Shown here in pieces: positions 8,609 to 17,631 of a stretch of DNA of 54,027 nucleotides. How positions within the stretch are numbered: position 1 is the first letter of the stretch; the number at the start of each line of letters is the position of its first letter. Position numbers and translations under genes: made by a program. The notes under the pieces were generated by a model. The model saw only the letters and a program-made list of their open reading frames with translations. It searched no databases and had not been told where the DNA came from. The stretch is from NCBI GenBank assembly GCA_964651385.1, contig CAZYYM010000010.1, positions 1 to 54,027 of the forward strand, in the 5' to 3' direction. The DNA comes from GCA-001735895 sp964651385 (GTDB lineage: Bacteria; Pseudomonadota; Gammaproteobacteria; GCA-001735895).

Positions 8609-9904
8609 ATGATGAATATAATCCTGGCTGATGTGCAATCTTTAAATGCTAACCGGTCTGAACCGATATCAGAGACTGATGCTGGCGATGATAGATTTAG
8701 TGATTTGATGGAGCAGCATTTGAGTCAGGATGTCGATTTAACGCCACAAACCGAGTTTCCGCAAGCAATTGATATTAAAGGGCTATATATCGAAGATAGG
8801 AATTCGGCAGAGACGCAAATTTCATTACCGGTAGATGGCCAAACAGCGGAGAGCTGGCTTCAATATCAGAGCGACGAAGATGTCAGCACGACAGTCGAAT
8901 CCCCGCTTTACCCGCTGGCCGTGGATATCGGCAAACCGCAGGTAGCCGATTTATCCGACAACCCATCGGATGCGGATTTAATAGCAGTGCATGCTGTTAA
9001 CCCGGCTATCGGAGAAGGCTTGCCAGTCAACGGTAACATATTGCCGCCCGCAGAAATTCCTGTGAAAGACCCGGTTTCGTCGCCCGTATCGGAAATGCCG
9101 ATTCTGACACCGGGTATGCGGGATAATTTATCAAAGCAGGACCGACAGGCATCTACCCATTCAATCCGATTAGAAGACGATGATGTCGAAGCAGTTGTCA
9201 ATGTCAAACCCAAACCCAAACCCAATGACCCGCGTATTGTGGATACAGCCGCTCAGCCACAGTCTGGTAAAATTCCCGAACCGGTAAAAATGGAACTGAC
9301 GATAGATAATTTTAACGTCGTCAAAACTTCCGAATTTCAGTCTCTTCATAGTGGCATTTCCGATATTGTTGATAACAGTTCCGGTCAGCTGCGTCACCTG
9401 AATCCGGTCATTACCGGGCCCGCTCCGAACTTGCCAAATTCGCCGTTGCTGCCGCATCTCGAGCCGTTGAACTTGTCCAGTGCTCGTGATAACGCCGCCA
9501 TTGGTAACGGGCTTGGCGAGCGAATCAACTGGATGGTCAATCAAAAGCTGAACACCGCGACCATTCGCATAGATCCCCCCATGTTGGGTCGGCTTGAAGT
9601 ACACATCCATGTCGGTGATGAAGCGACTAACGTCACCATTAATACGCAACACGCTCATACCCGCGACATGATTGATGGCGCAAGTTTTCGACTTCGCGAT
9701 TTTCTTCAGGAAAATGGATATCAAAATGTGAACGTCGATGTCTCACATCAACAGCAACAACATCAGCAGGCGTCGGATCAAGCAGCTGACCATAGCGGTC
9801 CCGGCGGCGAAGGCCGGTTACAGTCGCAGGATTCCGTTGCTGCCGATAATGCGCCGAAAGGTAATTACTTCAGCTCAGATTCAGTAGTGGACTATTTTGC
9901 CTAG
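8609..9904 (+). CDS. fliK: Flagellar hook-length control protein FliK
   Basis: FliK (431 residues) is the secreted ruler that sets hook length and switches export specificity through FlhB. The N-terminal 280 residues are low-complexity, rich in Pro, Asp and Ser, as in other FliKs. The conserved hook domain lies at about residues 305-385: INWMVNQKLNTATIRIDPP, then MLGRLEVHIHV and FRLRDFLQENGYQNVNVDVS. A Gln/His-rich stretch (SHQQQQHQQ) follows. It stands alone between two sigma-54 promoters. A second FliK-like gene lies at 26821-28338. Confidence 0.93.
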   Translation: MMNIILADVQSLNANRSEPISETDAGDDRFSDLMEQHLSQDVDLTPQTEFPQAIDIKGLYIEDRNSAETQISLPVDGQTAESWLQYQSDEDVSTTVESPLYPLAVDIGKPQVADLSDNPSDADLIAVHAVNPAIGEGLPVNGNILPPAEIPVKDPVSSPVSEMPILTPGMRDNLSKQDRQASTHSIRLEDDDVEAVVNVKPKPKPNDPRIVDTAAQPQSGKIPEPVKMELTIDNFNVVKTSEFQSLHSGISDIVDNSSGQLRHLNPVITGPAPNLPNSPLLPHLEPLNLSSARDNAAIGNGLGERINWMVNQKLNTATIRIDPPMLGRLEVHIHVGDEATNVTINTQHAHTRDMIDGASFRLRDFLQENGYQNVNVDVSHQQQQHQQASDQAADHSGPGGEGRLQSQDSVAADNAPKGNYFSSDSVVDYFA

Positions 9905-10075
9905 CGCAGTCGATGATCCAGATTGGCGAACGGAAGTCAATCCTGGGGTAACACCGTACACCGTTCCGAAATGGTCGACAAGTTCCCGTCTCCAACGCCA
10001 AATAACCGCTGTCAAAAAACTGCCAATTCCAGATTAATTACTTATATCTTATTGAAAAAAAACATTTAATTTATT

Positions 10076-10091
10076 TGGCACAACGATTGCT
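10076..10091 (+). promoter_or_regulatory. Sigma-54 promoter of the fliL-flhA operon
   Basis: TGGCACAACGATTGCT matches the sigma-54 consensus in all invariant positions and spacing. It is preceded by an A/T-rich tract (10035-10075). Start of transcription is expected near 10103, about 35 bases before the fliL ATG. The genes from fliL to fliA follow with gaps of at most about 30 bases, so this promoter may serve the whole block. Confidence 0.88.
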
Positions 10092-10137
10092 TGTCTATAG
10101 CCAACCTATATCGACTGTTTTTTGATGGAGATACCCG

Positions 10138-10635
10138 ATGGCTGATGAGGAAGACCCGGAAGCAGATGTACCCAGTGGCGGCAAAAAGAAGCTTATTCTG
10201 ATTATTGCCGGTGCTTTGCTATTAGTGGGTGCTGCGGTAGGCGGTACATTGATGTTTGTCGGTGGCGGCAGTGAGGCCACCACTGAAGTAGAAGTTGAGC
10301 CAGTGGTGGTAAAAGGTGATGCAACCTATGTTGATCTGAAACCGGCTTTTACCGTCAATCTTGACCCGGAAGATCCAGTCGGATTTTTACAGATTTCGAT
10401 GCAGGTGCTAACCCATAGCTCTGACGTTGCTGCGGCCATTGAAAAACACAAACCCCTTATTAGAAATAACCTGGTGACATTGTTCAGTCAGCAAAAATCG
10501 ATTGACCTTCGTGCACCGGAGGGTAAGGAGGCTCTGCAAAAATCGGCAGTGGCACTGGTGCAGAAAGTCATCGATGAACAGGGCGGCGGTGGAGAGGTCG
10601 ATAATGTCTTTTTTACCAGCTTTGTCATGCAATAG
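10138..10635 (+). CDS. fliL: Flagellar basal body-associated protein FliL
   Basis: FliL (165 residues) is a single-pass inner-membrane protein that surrounds the stator and supports torque. A short charged cytoplasmic N terminus with a lysine cluster (KKK) precedes one membrane segment at about 20-41. The periplasmic part contains YVDLKPAFTVNL and FLQISMQVLTHSSDVAAAIEKHKPLIRNNLV, typical of the stomatin-like FliL fold. The ATG follows GATGGAGA. It is the first gene of its operon, with fliM 9 bases downstream. Confidence 0.95.
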   Translation: MADEEDPEADVPSGGKKKLILIIAGALLLVGAAVGGTLMFVGGGSEATTEVEVEPVVVKGDATYVDLKPAFTVNLDPEDPVGFLQISMQVLTHSSDVAAAIEKHKPLIRNNLVTLFSQQKSIDLRAPEGKEALQKSAVALVQKVIDEQGGGGEVDNVFFTSFVMQ

Positions 10636-10644
10636 GAGTCAGTT

Positions 10645-11709
10645 TTGAGTACCGACATTCTCAGTCAGGACGAAGTTGATGCGTTACTCGGTGGTGTCGA
10701 TAGCGGTGATGTTGATACCGACGTCGACAGTAGTTTTGCCGATGGCGAAGCACGGAGCTTCGATTTTAATAATCAGGAACGCATCATCCGGGGTCGCCTG
10801 CCCACACTGGAAATGATAAACGAGCGTTTTGCACGTTATTTCCGTGTTAGCTTTTTCGGTTTGTTGCGCAAGACGCCGGAAATATCGGTTAATGGTATTC
10901 AGATGATTAAATTCTCCGAATACATACAAACTCTATTCGTGCCCACCAGTTTAAGCCTGATCAAGATGGAACCTTTAAGGGGAACCGGTTTGATCATGCT
11001 GAATCCCAAGCTGGTATTTATTCTGGTCGATAATTTCTTCGGTGGCGACGGTAGTATTCACGCCAAAATTGAAGGCCGTGAATTCACCCACACCGAATTA
11101 CGCGTTATCGAAAAGGTTATCGACATGTGTTTTGAGGATTTGATCAAGGCCTGGGAGCCGGTCATGAAAGTTAAATTCGATTATCACAATCATGAGGTGA
11201 ATCCGCATCTGGCCAATATTGTCAGCCCGACCGAAGTTATCGTCGTTTCCAACTTTCATATCGAGCTTGAAGGTGGAGGCGGTGATATTCACATTGTCTA
11301 TCCGTATTCGATGATTGAGCCGATTCGAACGATTTTGGACGCCGGAGTACAGAGTGACAGGGGTGATGTTGATGAACGTTGGGCGGTTTTACTCAAGGAG
11401 GAATTACTGCACGCAAAGGTGAATATACAGGCAATATTCGCCGAGAAGGAGCTTCGGGTATCCGACCTGCTCAATTTTGAGGCTGGCGACATCATACCTA
11501 TCGACATGCCCGAGCAAATGTTGGTGCTGGCTGAAGATATGCCTGTAATGCGCGGTCAATATGGTGAGTACCAGGGTAACGCAGCGGTGAAAATTGATGA
11601 AATTGTTGAAGTATACGACCCTGAAAATACCGATATCAAAAACGCTATCGTACTCGGTGACCAGACGATGCCGAGGTCGGAAAAAGCAAACGGCCATAAG
11701 TCCGGTTAG
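10645..11709 (+). CDS. fliM: Flagellar motor switch protein FliM
   Basis: FliM (354 residues) forms the middle of the C ring and receives CheY-P. The N-terminal peptide TDILSQDEVDALLGGV is the classic CheY-binding segment. The middle domain includes LPTLEMINERFARYFRVSFFGLLRK, and the C-terminal SpoA domain includes VSDLLNFEAGDIIPIDMPEQ. Translation appears to start at TTG (10645) after AGGAG at 10634-10638; no ATG is available at the N terminus. Confidence 0.97.
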   Translation: MSTDILSQDEVDALLGGVDSGDVDTDVDSSFADGEARSFDFNNQERIIRGRLPTLEMINERFARYFRVSFFGLLRKTPEISVNGIQMIKFSEYIQTLFVPTSLSLIKMEPLRGTGLIMLNPKLVFILVDNFFGGDGSIHAKIEGREFTHTELRVIEKVIDMCFEDLIKAWEPVMKVKFDYHNHEVNPHLANIVSPTEVIVVSNFHIELEGGGGDIHIVYPYSMIEPIRTILDAGVQSDRGDVDERWAVLLKEELLHAKVNIQAIFAEKELRVSDLLNFEAGDIIPIDMPEQMLVLAEDMPVMRGQYGEYQGNAAVKIDEIVEVYDPENTDIKNAIVLGDQTMPRSEKANGHKSG

Positions 11710-11741
11710 TGTAAAGACAGTGAATAATTGTGGAGAGTCTA

Positions 11742-12158
11742 ATGAGTGACGAAGCAGAGAGCGTAGTGGATCAGGATGCCATGGCCGATGAGTGGGCAGC
11801 AGCCATGGAAGAACAGGGTGACGATGATAAGAAATTGGATGCATTCAAACAGGTCGAAGCCCAACCGCTGGATAACAGTTCCAATACCGAGTCTGGAGAT
11901 GTCAAACTAGATGTCATACTTGATATTCCGGTTACCATTGCGATGGAAATCGGACGAACCAAACTCAGTATTCGTAACCTTTTACAATTAAACCAGGGTT
12001 CGGTTGTCGAGCTTGATCGACTCGCCGGTGAGCCGATGGATGTACTGGTGAATGGTACTTTGGTGGCGCATGGTGAGGTGGTCGTAGTTAACGAGAAATT
12101 CGGTATACGACTCACCGACGTTATCAGCCCGGCAGACCGTATCAAGAACCTGCGCTAA
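11742..12158 (+). CDS. fliN: Flagellar motor switch protein FliN
   Basis: FliN (138 residues) builds the bottom of the C ring with FliM. The N-terminal DAMADEWAAAMEEQ is conserved in the family. The C-terminal SpoA domain shows VTIAMEIGRTKLSIRNLLQLNQGSVVELDRLAGEPMDVLVNG (in two parts). I chose ATG 11742 because GGAGAG lies 5 bases upstream and family members begin MSDE/MADE. A longer frame from GTG 11730 exists. Its stop shares a base with the fliO ATG. Confidence 0.96.
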   Translation: MSDEAESVVDQDAMADEWAAAMEEQGDDDKKLDAFKQVEAQPLDNSSNTESGDVKLDVILDIPVTIAMEIGRTKLSIRNLLQLNQGSVVELDRLAGEPMDVLVNGTLVAHGEVVVVNEKFGIRLTDVISPADRIKNLR

Positions 12159-12577
12159 TGCGTTGGCTCGTAATATTAGTTTGCTTGTGGCCGCTGCAAC
12201 TGCTGGCGCAGTCGCCGGAAAATCAGGTTGCCGTAGTGGATCCGATATCACCGTCTTATCTGATGAAATTGACAGCTGGGTTACTGTTTGTTGTGGCAGT
12301 CGTATTTTTTATTGCCTGGCTACTGAAACGCCTGAATCTCACTCAAAATACGCAAGGTGGAGTTCTGCGCATTATCGCCGGGTTACCGGTTGGTACTCGC
12401 GATCGTATTGTCCTCGTACAGGTTGGCGAAGAACAGATATTGGTTGGATTATCCCCCGGTCGCATGGCAAAACTGCATACTTTAAATCACCCGGTAGCAG
12501 TCCACGAAGGGGCGCAGATAAGGTCGCCTTTTACCCAGAAAATTAATGAACTAATGCGAAAAGGTCCAGGCAATTGA
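12158..12577 (+). CDS. fliO: Flagellar biosynthetic protein FliO
   Basis: FliO (139 residues) helps assemble the FliP ring of the export gate. It has an N-terminal signal-like segment (RWLVILVCLWPLQLLAQS) and a membrane helix at about 38-56. A cytoplasmic domain follows with the family pattern LRIIAGLPVGTRDRIVLVQVGEEQILVGLSPG. The start overlaps the fliN stop by one base. The stop TGA overlaps the fliP TTG start. Confidence 0.93.
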   Translation: MRWLVILVCLWPLQLLAQSPENQVAVVDPISPSYLMKLTAGLLFVVAVVFFIAWLLKRLNLTQNTQGGVLRIIAGLPVGTRDRIVLVQVGEEQILVGLSPGRMAKLHTLNHPVAVHEGAQIRSPFTQKINELMRKGPGN

Positions 12578-13317
12578 AGGCTGTACTATTCCTCATTGTT
12601 TTGATTTTCATGCCAGAATTACAGGCCCAATCTGCCGGAATTCCTGCTATATCGGTCGATGGAGGCGGTGCCGATGGTGCGACTTACTCGGTCACGCTCG
12701 AAATCCTGGCGCTAATGACGGTATTGACGCTGCTACCAGCAATTTTACTGATGATGACGTCATTTACTCGCATTATTATCGTTTTATCGATATTGCGACA
12801 GGCACTGGGTACGGCACAAACTCCGTCAAATCAAATCATTCTGGGGCTGGCACTGTTTTTGACTTTATTTATCATGTCGCCGGTCTTTAGTCAGGTAAAC
12901 CAGCTCGCGGTGCAGCCCTACATCGCGGGCGATCTCTCGGCTATTGGCGCTTTAACCGAAGCTATCGAACCCTTTAAAACCTTTATGCTGGCGCAAACGC
13001 GTGAAACTGACATCCGCATGTTTGCCGATATAGCCGGCGTTACTGAAATCGAATCGCCGGAAAAAACGCCATTGACTTTACTGATGCCTGCTTTCGTCAC
13101 CAGTGAATTAAAAACGGCTTTTCAGATCGGATTTTTAATCTTTATTCCCTTTGTCATTATCGACCTGGTTGTCGCCAGTGTTTTGATGTCGATGGGTATG
13201 ATGATGTTGTCACCCATGATTATCTCACTGCCTTTTAAGCTTATGCTATTTGTTCTGGTCGATGGCTGGTCTCTGATTATGGGTACGCTCGCTTCCAGCT
13301 TTCTGGTAGCAACTTAA
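12574..13317 (+). CDS. fliP: Flagellar export gate protein FliP
   Basis: FliP (247 residues) is the pentameric core of the flagellar export gate. It has a cleaved signal sequence (KAVLFLIVLIFMPELQAQS) and four membrane helices. Family motifs include MMTSFTRIIIVLSILRQALGTAQTPSNQ, FKTFMLAQTRETDI and LLMPAFVTSELKTAFQIGFLIFIPFVIIDLVV (read in overlapping parts). Translation starts at TTG 12574, overlapping the fliO stop. FliQ follows immediately (13318). Confidence 0.97.
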   Translation: MKAVLFLIVLIFMPELQAQSAGIPAISVDGGGADGATYSVTLEILALMTVLTLLPAILLMMTSFTRIIIVLSILRQALGTAQTPSNQIILGLALFLTLFIMSPVFSQVNQLAVQPYIAGDLSAIGALTEAIEPFKTFMLAQTRETDIRMFADIAGVTEIESPEKTPLTLLMPAFVTSELKTAFQIGFLIFIPFVIIDLVVASVLMSMGMMMLSPMIISLPFKLMLFVLVDGWSLIMGTLASSFLVAT

Positions 13318-13587
13318 ATGACTGCTGATACCGTTATTGATTTGTCACAACAGGCGCTTTATATCATCGCCTTAATCGCCTCGCCGATGTTGCTTTCGGC
13401 ATTGGCAATCGGCTTGTTGATTGGCATGTTTCAGGCCGCGACTTCGATCAATGAGCAAACACTTAGTTTTATCCCCAAGCTAGCGGTACTACTATTTTCA
13501 ATTCTTCTGGCCGGCCCCTGGATGTTGAATCTGCTGTTGAGTTTTACTCGTCGTTTGTATCTCGATATTCCCGGGCTGATTGGTTAA
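13318..13587 (+). CDS. fliQ: Flagellar export gate protein FliQ
   Basis: FliQ (89 residues) is a two-helix membrane protein of the FliPQR gate. The pattern SPMLLSALAIGLLIGMFQAATSINEQTLSFIPKLAV is diagnostic when read in parts. The ATG directly follows the fliP stop. A short overlap or small gap separates it from fliR, depending on which fliR start is used. Confidence 0.97.
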   Translation: MTADTVIDLSQQALYIIALIASPMLLSALAIGLLIGMFQAATSINEQTLSFIPKLAVLLFSILLAGPWMLNLLLSFTRRLYLDIPGLIG

Positions 13588-13591
13588 GGCG

Positions 13592-14365
13592 ATGAATGTC
13601 GGGTTCGCAGAAGCTACCGCATTCGTTGGTTCACTATTCTGGCCGATGATGCGCATTGGTGCGATGTTGCTGGCAATGCCGGTACTCGGCACTAGACTGG
13701 TACCTACTCGCGTTAAAGTTATCACTAGTTTCGTACTGGCTATCACCGTATTGCCGTTATTACCCGAGTTACCAAAAGTTGAAGCACTGTCAATGGATGG
13801 GCTGCTGATATCTTTCCAGCAAATACTGATCGGTGTAGGCCTGGGCTTTACCCTACAGCTGGTATTCGGCGCCTTAATGATTGCCGGTGAATCGATTGCG
13901 ATGAGTATGGGACTCGGTTTTGCGTCTATGGTCGATCCGGCCAATGGCGTTAACGTACCGGTGGTATCGCAATTATTTATCATCATGGGCACATTGATAT
14001 TCCTCGCACTGGGGGGGCATTTAATGCTGATACAGCTTTTGGTGAGTAGTTTTGAGTCTTTACCCATTGCTCCGAACGGACTCGAGCGCGATAGCTTCTG
14101 GGCGATTCTATCCTGGGGAAGTCAAATGTTTATTGGTGCTATCTGGGTGGCTATACCGGCGCTGATTTCTATGCTTGTCATCACGTTGTCGATGGGAGTG
14201 ATGACTCGAGCAGCGCCGCAATTGAACATTTTTTCGGTTGGTTTTCCGGTGACTATGTTTTTAGGGTTCATTATCCTGATGCTGGTATTACCGGGCTTTC
14301 TACCCCGTATTAACCAAATGATGCTGGAAGCCATGCAACTCAGCCAAAGCCTGGTGAAGTTATAA
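13592..14365 (+). CDS. fliR: Flagellar export gate protein FliR
   Basis: FliR (257 residues from ATG 13592) completes the FliP5Q4R1 export gate. It is highly hydrophobic with about six membrane segments. Family patterns are FWPMMRIGAMLLAMPVLGTR near the N terminus and MIAGESIAMSMGLGFASMVDP in the middle. A longer frame from TTG 13580 overlaps fliQ; the ATG has TAAGG shortly upstream and better fits the family N terminus. flhB starts one base after its stop. Confidence 0.96.
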   Translation: MNVGFAEATAFVGSLFWPMMRIGAMLLAMPVLGTRLVPTRVKVITSFVLAITVLPLLPELPKVEALSMDGLLISFQQILIGVGLGFTLQLVFGALMIAGESIAMSMGLGFASMVDPANGVNVPVVSQLFIIMGTLIFLALGGHLMLIQLLVSSFESLPIAPNGLERDSFWAILSWGSQMFIGAIWVAIPALISMLVITLSMGVMTRAAPQLNIFSVGFPVTMFLGFIILMLVLPGFLPRINQMMLEAMQLSQSLVKL

Positions 14366-14366
14366 A

Positions 14367-15497
14367 ATGGCTGAAGAGGGCGACAACGGGCAGGAAAAAA
14401 CGGAACAGCCGACGTCGAAAAAACTCGCCGACGCCAAGAAAAAAGGGCAGGTTCCCCGCTCCAAAGAACTCAATAGCATGACCATAATGGTGTTCGGTGC
14501 GATGGGTCTGTTATTTATGGGGTCGTATATGCTGAATCATATTACCCACGTTATGGAGCAGGGCTTCACCATTAGCCGGGCAGAATTGTTCGGGCACAGT
14601 GCAATATTCGATAAATTCGAATTCGCCATTAGCACGGCTTTCACAGGTATCGTGCCTTTTTTAATTTTGATGACATTCACCGCATTGATCACCCCGTTAT
14701 TATTGGGTGGCTGGTCTTTCAGTGTCGAAGCATTGGCGTTTAAAGGCGATCGTATCAATCCGCTCAAGGGATTTAAGCGTATTTTCTCTTCCAATGGTTT
14801 AATGGAACTCGTCAAGGCAATTGCCAAGTTTCTGCTGGTTTCGGTGATTGCCGTAGCTTATATGTGGAATCAGTCTGACAAACTACTCGGTCTGGGCATG
14901 CAGCCGCTATCGACGGCGCTCACTCACGGTGCCTACCTGCTGGGTACGAGTTTTCTCATGGTATCTTTGGCGCTCATTATTATATCAGCTATAGACGTAC
15001 CTTTTCAGCTTTGGGACCACTCACAAAAACTGAAAATGACACTACAGGAAGTCCGCGATGAAATGAAGGACACCGAGGGCAAACCCGAGGTTAAATCCAA
15101 GGTGCGTCAGGTTCAGCAGGAATTAGCGCAACGTCGCATGATGGAAGCAGTGCCAGAGGCTGATGTCATCATTACCAATCCAACCCATTATGCGGTAGCG
15201 CTGAAATATAAACACGAGCAAATGGCCGCCCCGATTGTAGTCGCCATGGGCAAAGACTTGATCGCGTTAAAAATAAGAGAGATAGCTACGGCATACGACA
15301 TTGAAATTTTCGAAGCACCCCCGCTGGCTCGGGCGCTTTTCGCCAATAGTCATATCGATCAGGAAATTCCAGGTCATCTGTACTTTGCGGTAGCACAGAT
15401 TCTGGCTTTTGTCTTTCAGCTAAGAAACGCCAAAGCAGAAGGTCTCGATAGGCCCGACCGACCAGATATCTATATACCGACGGATGAAGGAATTTAA
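14367..15497 (+). CDS. flhB: Flagellar export switch protein FlhB
   Basis: FlhB (376 residues) is the membrane protein that changes export specificity from rod/hook to filament. The N terminus EEGDNGQEKTEQPTSKKLADAKKKGQ is conserved. Four membrane segments follow, then a cytoplasmic domain with the autocleavage site NPTH (within VIITNPTHYAVALKY). It ends with the conserved APPLARALF and HIDQEIP segments. A separate 99-residue gene resembling only its C-terminal domain lies at 26519-26818. Confidence 0.97.
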   Translation: MAEEGDNGQEKTEQPTSKKLADAKKKGQVPRSKELNSMTIMVFGAMGLLFMGSYMLNHITHVMEQGFTISRAELFGHSAIFDKFEFAISTAFTGIVPFLILMTFTALITPLLLGGWSFSVEALAFKGDRINPLKGFKRIFSSNGLMELVKAIAKFLLVSVIAVAYMWNQSDKLLGLGMQPLSTALTHGAYLLGTSFLMVSLALIIISAIDVPFQLWDHSQKLKMTLQEVRDEMKDTEGKPEVKSKVRQVQQELAQRRMMEAVPEADVIITNPTHYAVALKYKHEQMAAPIVVAMGKDLIALKIREIATAYDIEIFEAPPLARALFANSHIDQEIPGHLYFAVAQILAFVFQLRNAKAEGLDRPDRPDIYIPTDEGI

Positions 15498-15499
15498 AC

Positions 15500-17599
15500 A
15501 TGGCAGCTGAATCGGCATTCGGTCCATTGAAAGCGATCAATCCACAGGGGCTAGGCGCTCCTTTCATTGTTATCATTATGTTGGCGATGGTGGTTGTTCC
15601 CTTGCCTCCGATTGCTCTGGATATGCTGTTCACCTTTAATATTGTTTTCTCTTTGGTCGTGTTGCTGGTTTCAGTTTACGCTTTACGGCCGCTAGACTTT
15701 ACTGTTTTTCCGACCATATTGCTGGTCGCAACCCTGTTGCGACTGGCGTTAAATATCGCATCAACGCGCATCGTGTTGCTCGAGGGGCATACGGGTACTG
15801 CCGCTGCCGGTAAAGTGATCGAATCTTTTGGCGATTTTGTCATCGGTGGCAACTATGCGGTTGGTCTGGTGGTGTTTGCGATACTGGTCATTATCAATTT
15901 TGTGGTCGTTACCAAAGGTGCAGGTCGCGTTTCTGAAGTCAGTGCCAGATTCACACTTGATGCCATGCCGGGTAAGCAAATGGCGATCGATGCTGATTTG
16001 AATGCCGGGTTGTGCTCGCAGGATGAAGCACGACTTCGCCGAACTGAAATTGCCCAGGAAGCCGACTTTTACGGCTCGATGGATGGCGCCAGTAAATTTG
16101 TTCGCGGCGATGCTATAGCCGGTATTCTGATTCTGTTTATCAATATTATCGGTGGTCTTGCGATCGGTATGATACAGCACGACCTCGATGCCAGCGTTGC
16201 CATGCGCAACTACACTTTGTTGACCATAGGAGATGGCCTGGTAGCGCAAATTCCTTCGTTGGTTTTATCGACGGCGACCGCAATTATTGTCACAAGGGTG
16301 TCCAATTCGGAGTCAATGTCCAGCCAGGTCTTTCGCCAGATGTTCGACGACCCGCGCGCACTTACTGTATCTGCTTTGATCATGGCCCTGCTCGGTGTGA
16401 TTCCAGGTATGCCCAATGTTGCTTTTTTAACCATTGCTGCTATCGCTGGTGGTCTGGCTTACGTCATGCAGCGCAAAGCTCAGACAGTTGAAGTAGTGGA
16501 AGCTGAACCTGCTGAGATCGAACTACGACCCGAGCAAAAAGAGTTGAGCTGGGATGATGTGCAGACCGTCGATATTATCGGCCTTGAGGTCGGCTATGGT
16601 TTGATTCCTCTGGTTGATGCCAGACAGGGCGGCGAACTTATGACACGTATTAAAGGGGTACGAAAAAAGCTTTCACAGGAATTGGGATTTCTTGTCCAGC
16701 CGGTTCATATTCGCGATAACCTCGATTTGAAACCTAATACTTACCGGCTAAGTCTTTTAGGCGTACCTATGGGTGAGGCTGAAATTCTACCCGGGCAGGA
16801 TCTGGCCATTAACCCGGGCACTGTTTACGGTGAGTTACAGGGCACAATCACCAAAGATCCGGCGTTTGGCCTGGAGGCGGTCTGGGTTGATCCGGGGCAA
16901 CGCGACCATGCTCAGACACTGGGTTATACCGTTGTAGATTCATCGACTGTTATTGCCACACACCTGAGCCATTTGTTGCAGGAGAACGCACACGAGTTGA
17001 TCGGTCACGAAGAAGTGCAGGAACTGATGGACGTACTCAAACGCAGCGCGCCAAAACTGGTTGAAGGTTTGACACCCAAACCACTCGAACTGGGGGTCAT
17101 CGTTAAAGTCTTTCAAAACCTGTTACAGGAACAGATATCCATCCGGGACTTGCGGACAATCGCCGAAACATTGGCAGAGCATGGTTCCAAAAGTCAAGAT
17201 GCCGGCATTTTAAGTGCCCAGGTACGTATCAAATTGGGTCGTCAAATAGTCCAGAATATCTTTGGAATGGCGTCAGAGCTATCTGTCATGGCCCTCCATC
17301 CATCGTTGGAACAAATATTGCTTCAATCGGTACAGGGTCAGGATGGGAATGTGATGGCTTTTGAACCTGGAATAGCACAGATGATACATAGCTCTCTCAA
17401 AGACGCATCAGATAACCAGATGGCCCGGGGTGAGGCTGCAGTATTGCTGGTATCGCAAAGTCTGCGTGCTTTTCTCGCGCGTATGGTACGACATGCGATT
17501 CCTGGACTCCATGTTTTAAGTTATGACGAAGTACCTGACGACAAACAGATCAGAGTTATCGCCAGTATCGGCGCACCGAATACAGAGCTTGGCGGTTAA
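15500..17599 (+). CDS. flhA: Flagellar export gate protein FlhA
   Basis: FlhA (699 residues) forms the nonameric ring that channels substrates and couples the proton motive force to export. About eight membrane helices occupy the first 330 residues and include the FHIPEP-family signature (RVSEVSARFTLDAMPGKQMA, then IDADLNAGL). The cytoplasmic domain contains the chaperone-binding segments (VQPVHIRDNLDLKPNTYRL and TVIATHLSHLLQENAHELIG). The start at 15500 lies two bases after the flhB stop. Confidence 0.98.
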   Translation: MAAESAFGPLKAINPQGLGAPFIVIIMLAMVVVPLPPIALDMLFTFNIVFSLVVLLVSVYALRPLDFTVFPTILLVATLLRLALNIASTRIVLLEGHTGTAAAGKVIESFGDFVIGGNYAVGLVVFAILVIINFVVVTKGAGRVSEVSARFTLDAMPGKQMAIDADLNAGLCSQDEARLRRTEIAQEADFYGSMDGASKFVRGDAIAGILILFINIIGGLAIGMIQHDLDASVAMRNYTLLTIGDGLVAQIPSLVLSTATAIIVTRVSNSESMSSQVFRQMFDDPRALTVSALIMALLGVIPGMPNVAFLTIAAIAGGLAYVMQRKAQTVEVVEAEPAEIELRPEQKELSWDDVQTVDIIGLEVGYGLIPLVDARQGGELMTRIKGVRKKLSQELGFLVQPVHIRDNLDLKPNTYRLSLLGVPMGEAEILPGQDLAINPGTVYGELQGTITKDPAFGLEAVWVDPGQRDHAQTLGYTVVDSSTVIATHLSHLLQENAHELIGHEEVQELMDVLKRSAPKLVEGLTPKPLELGVIVKVFQNLLQEQISIRDLRTIAETLAEHGSKSQDAGILSAQVRIKLGRQIVQNIFGMASELSVMALHPSLEQILLQSVQGQDGNVMAFEPGIAQMIHSSLKDASDNQMARGEAAVLLVSQSLRAFLARMVRHAIPGLHVLSYDEVPDDKQIRVIASIGAPNTELGG

Positions 17600-17631
17600 G
17601 GCTTGCACCGGTTATTGCTAAAGGGTGAATT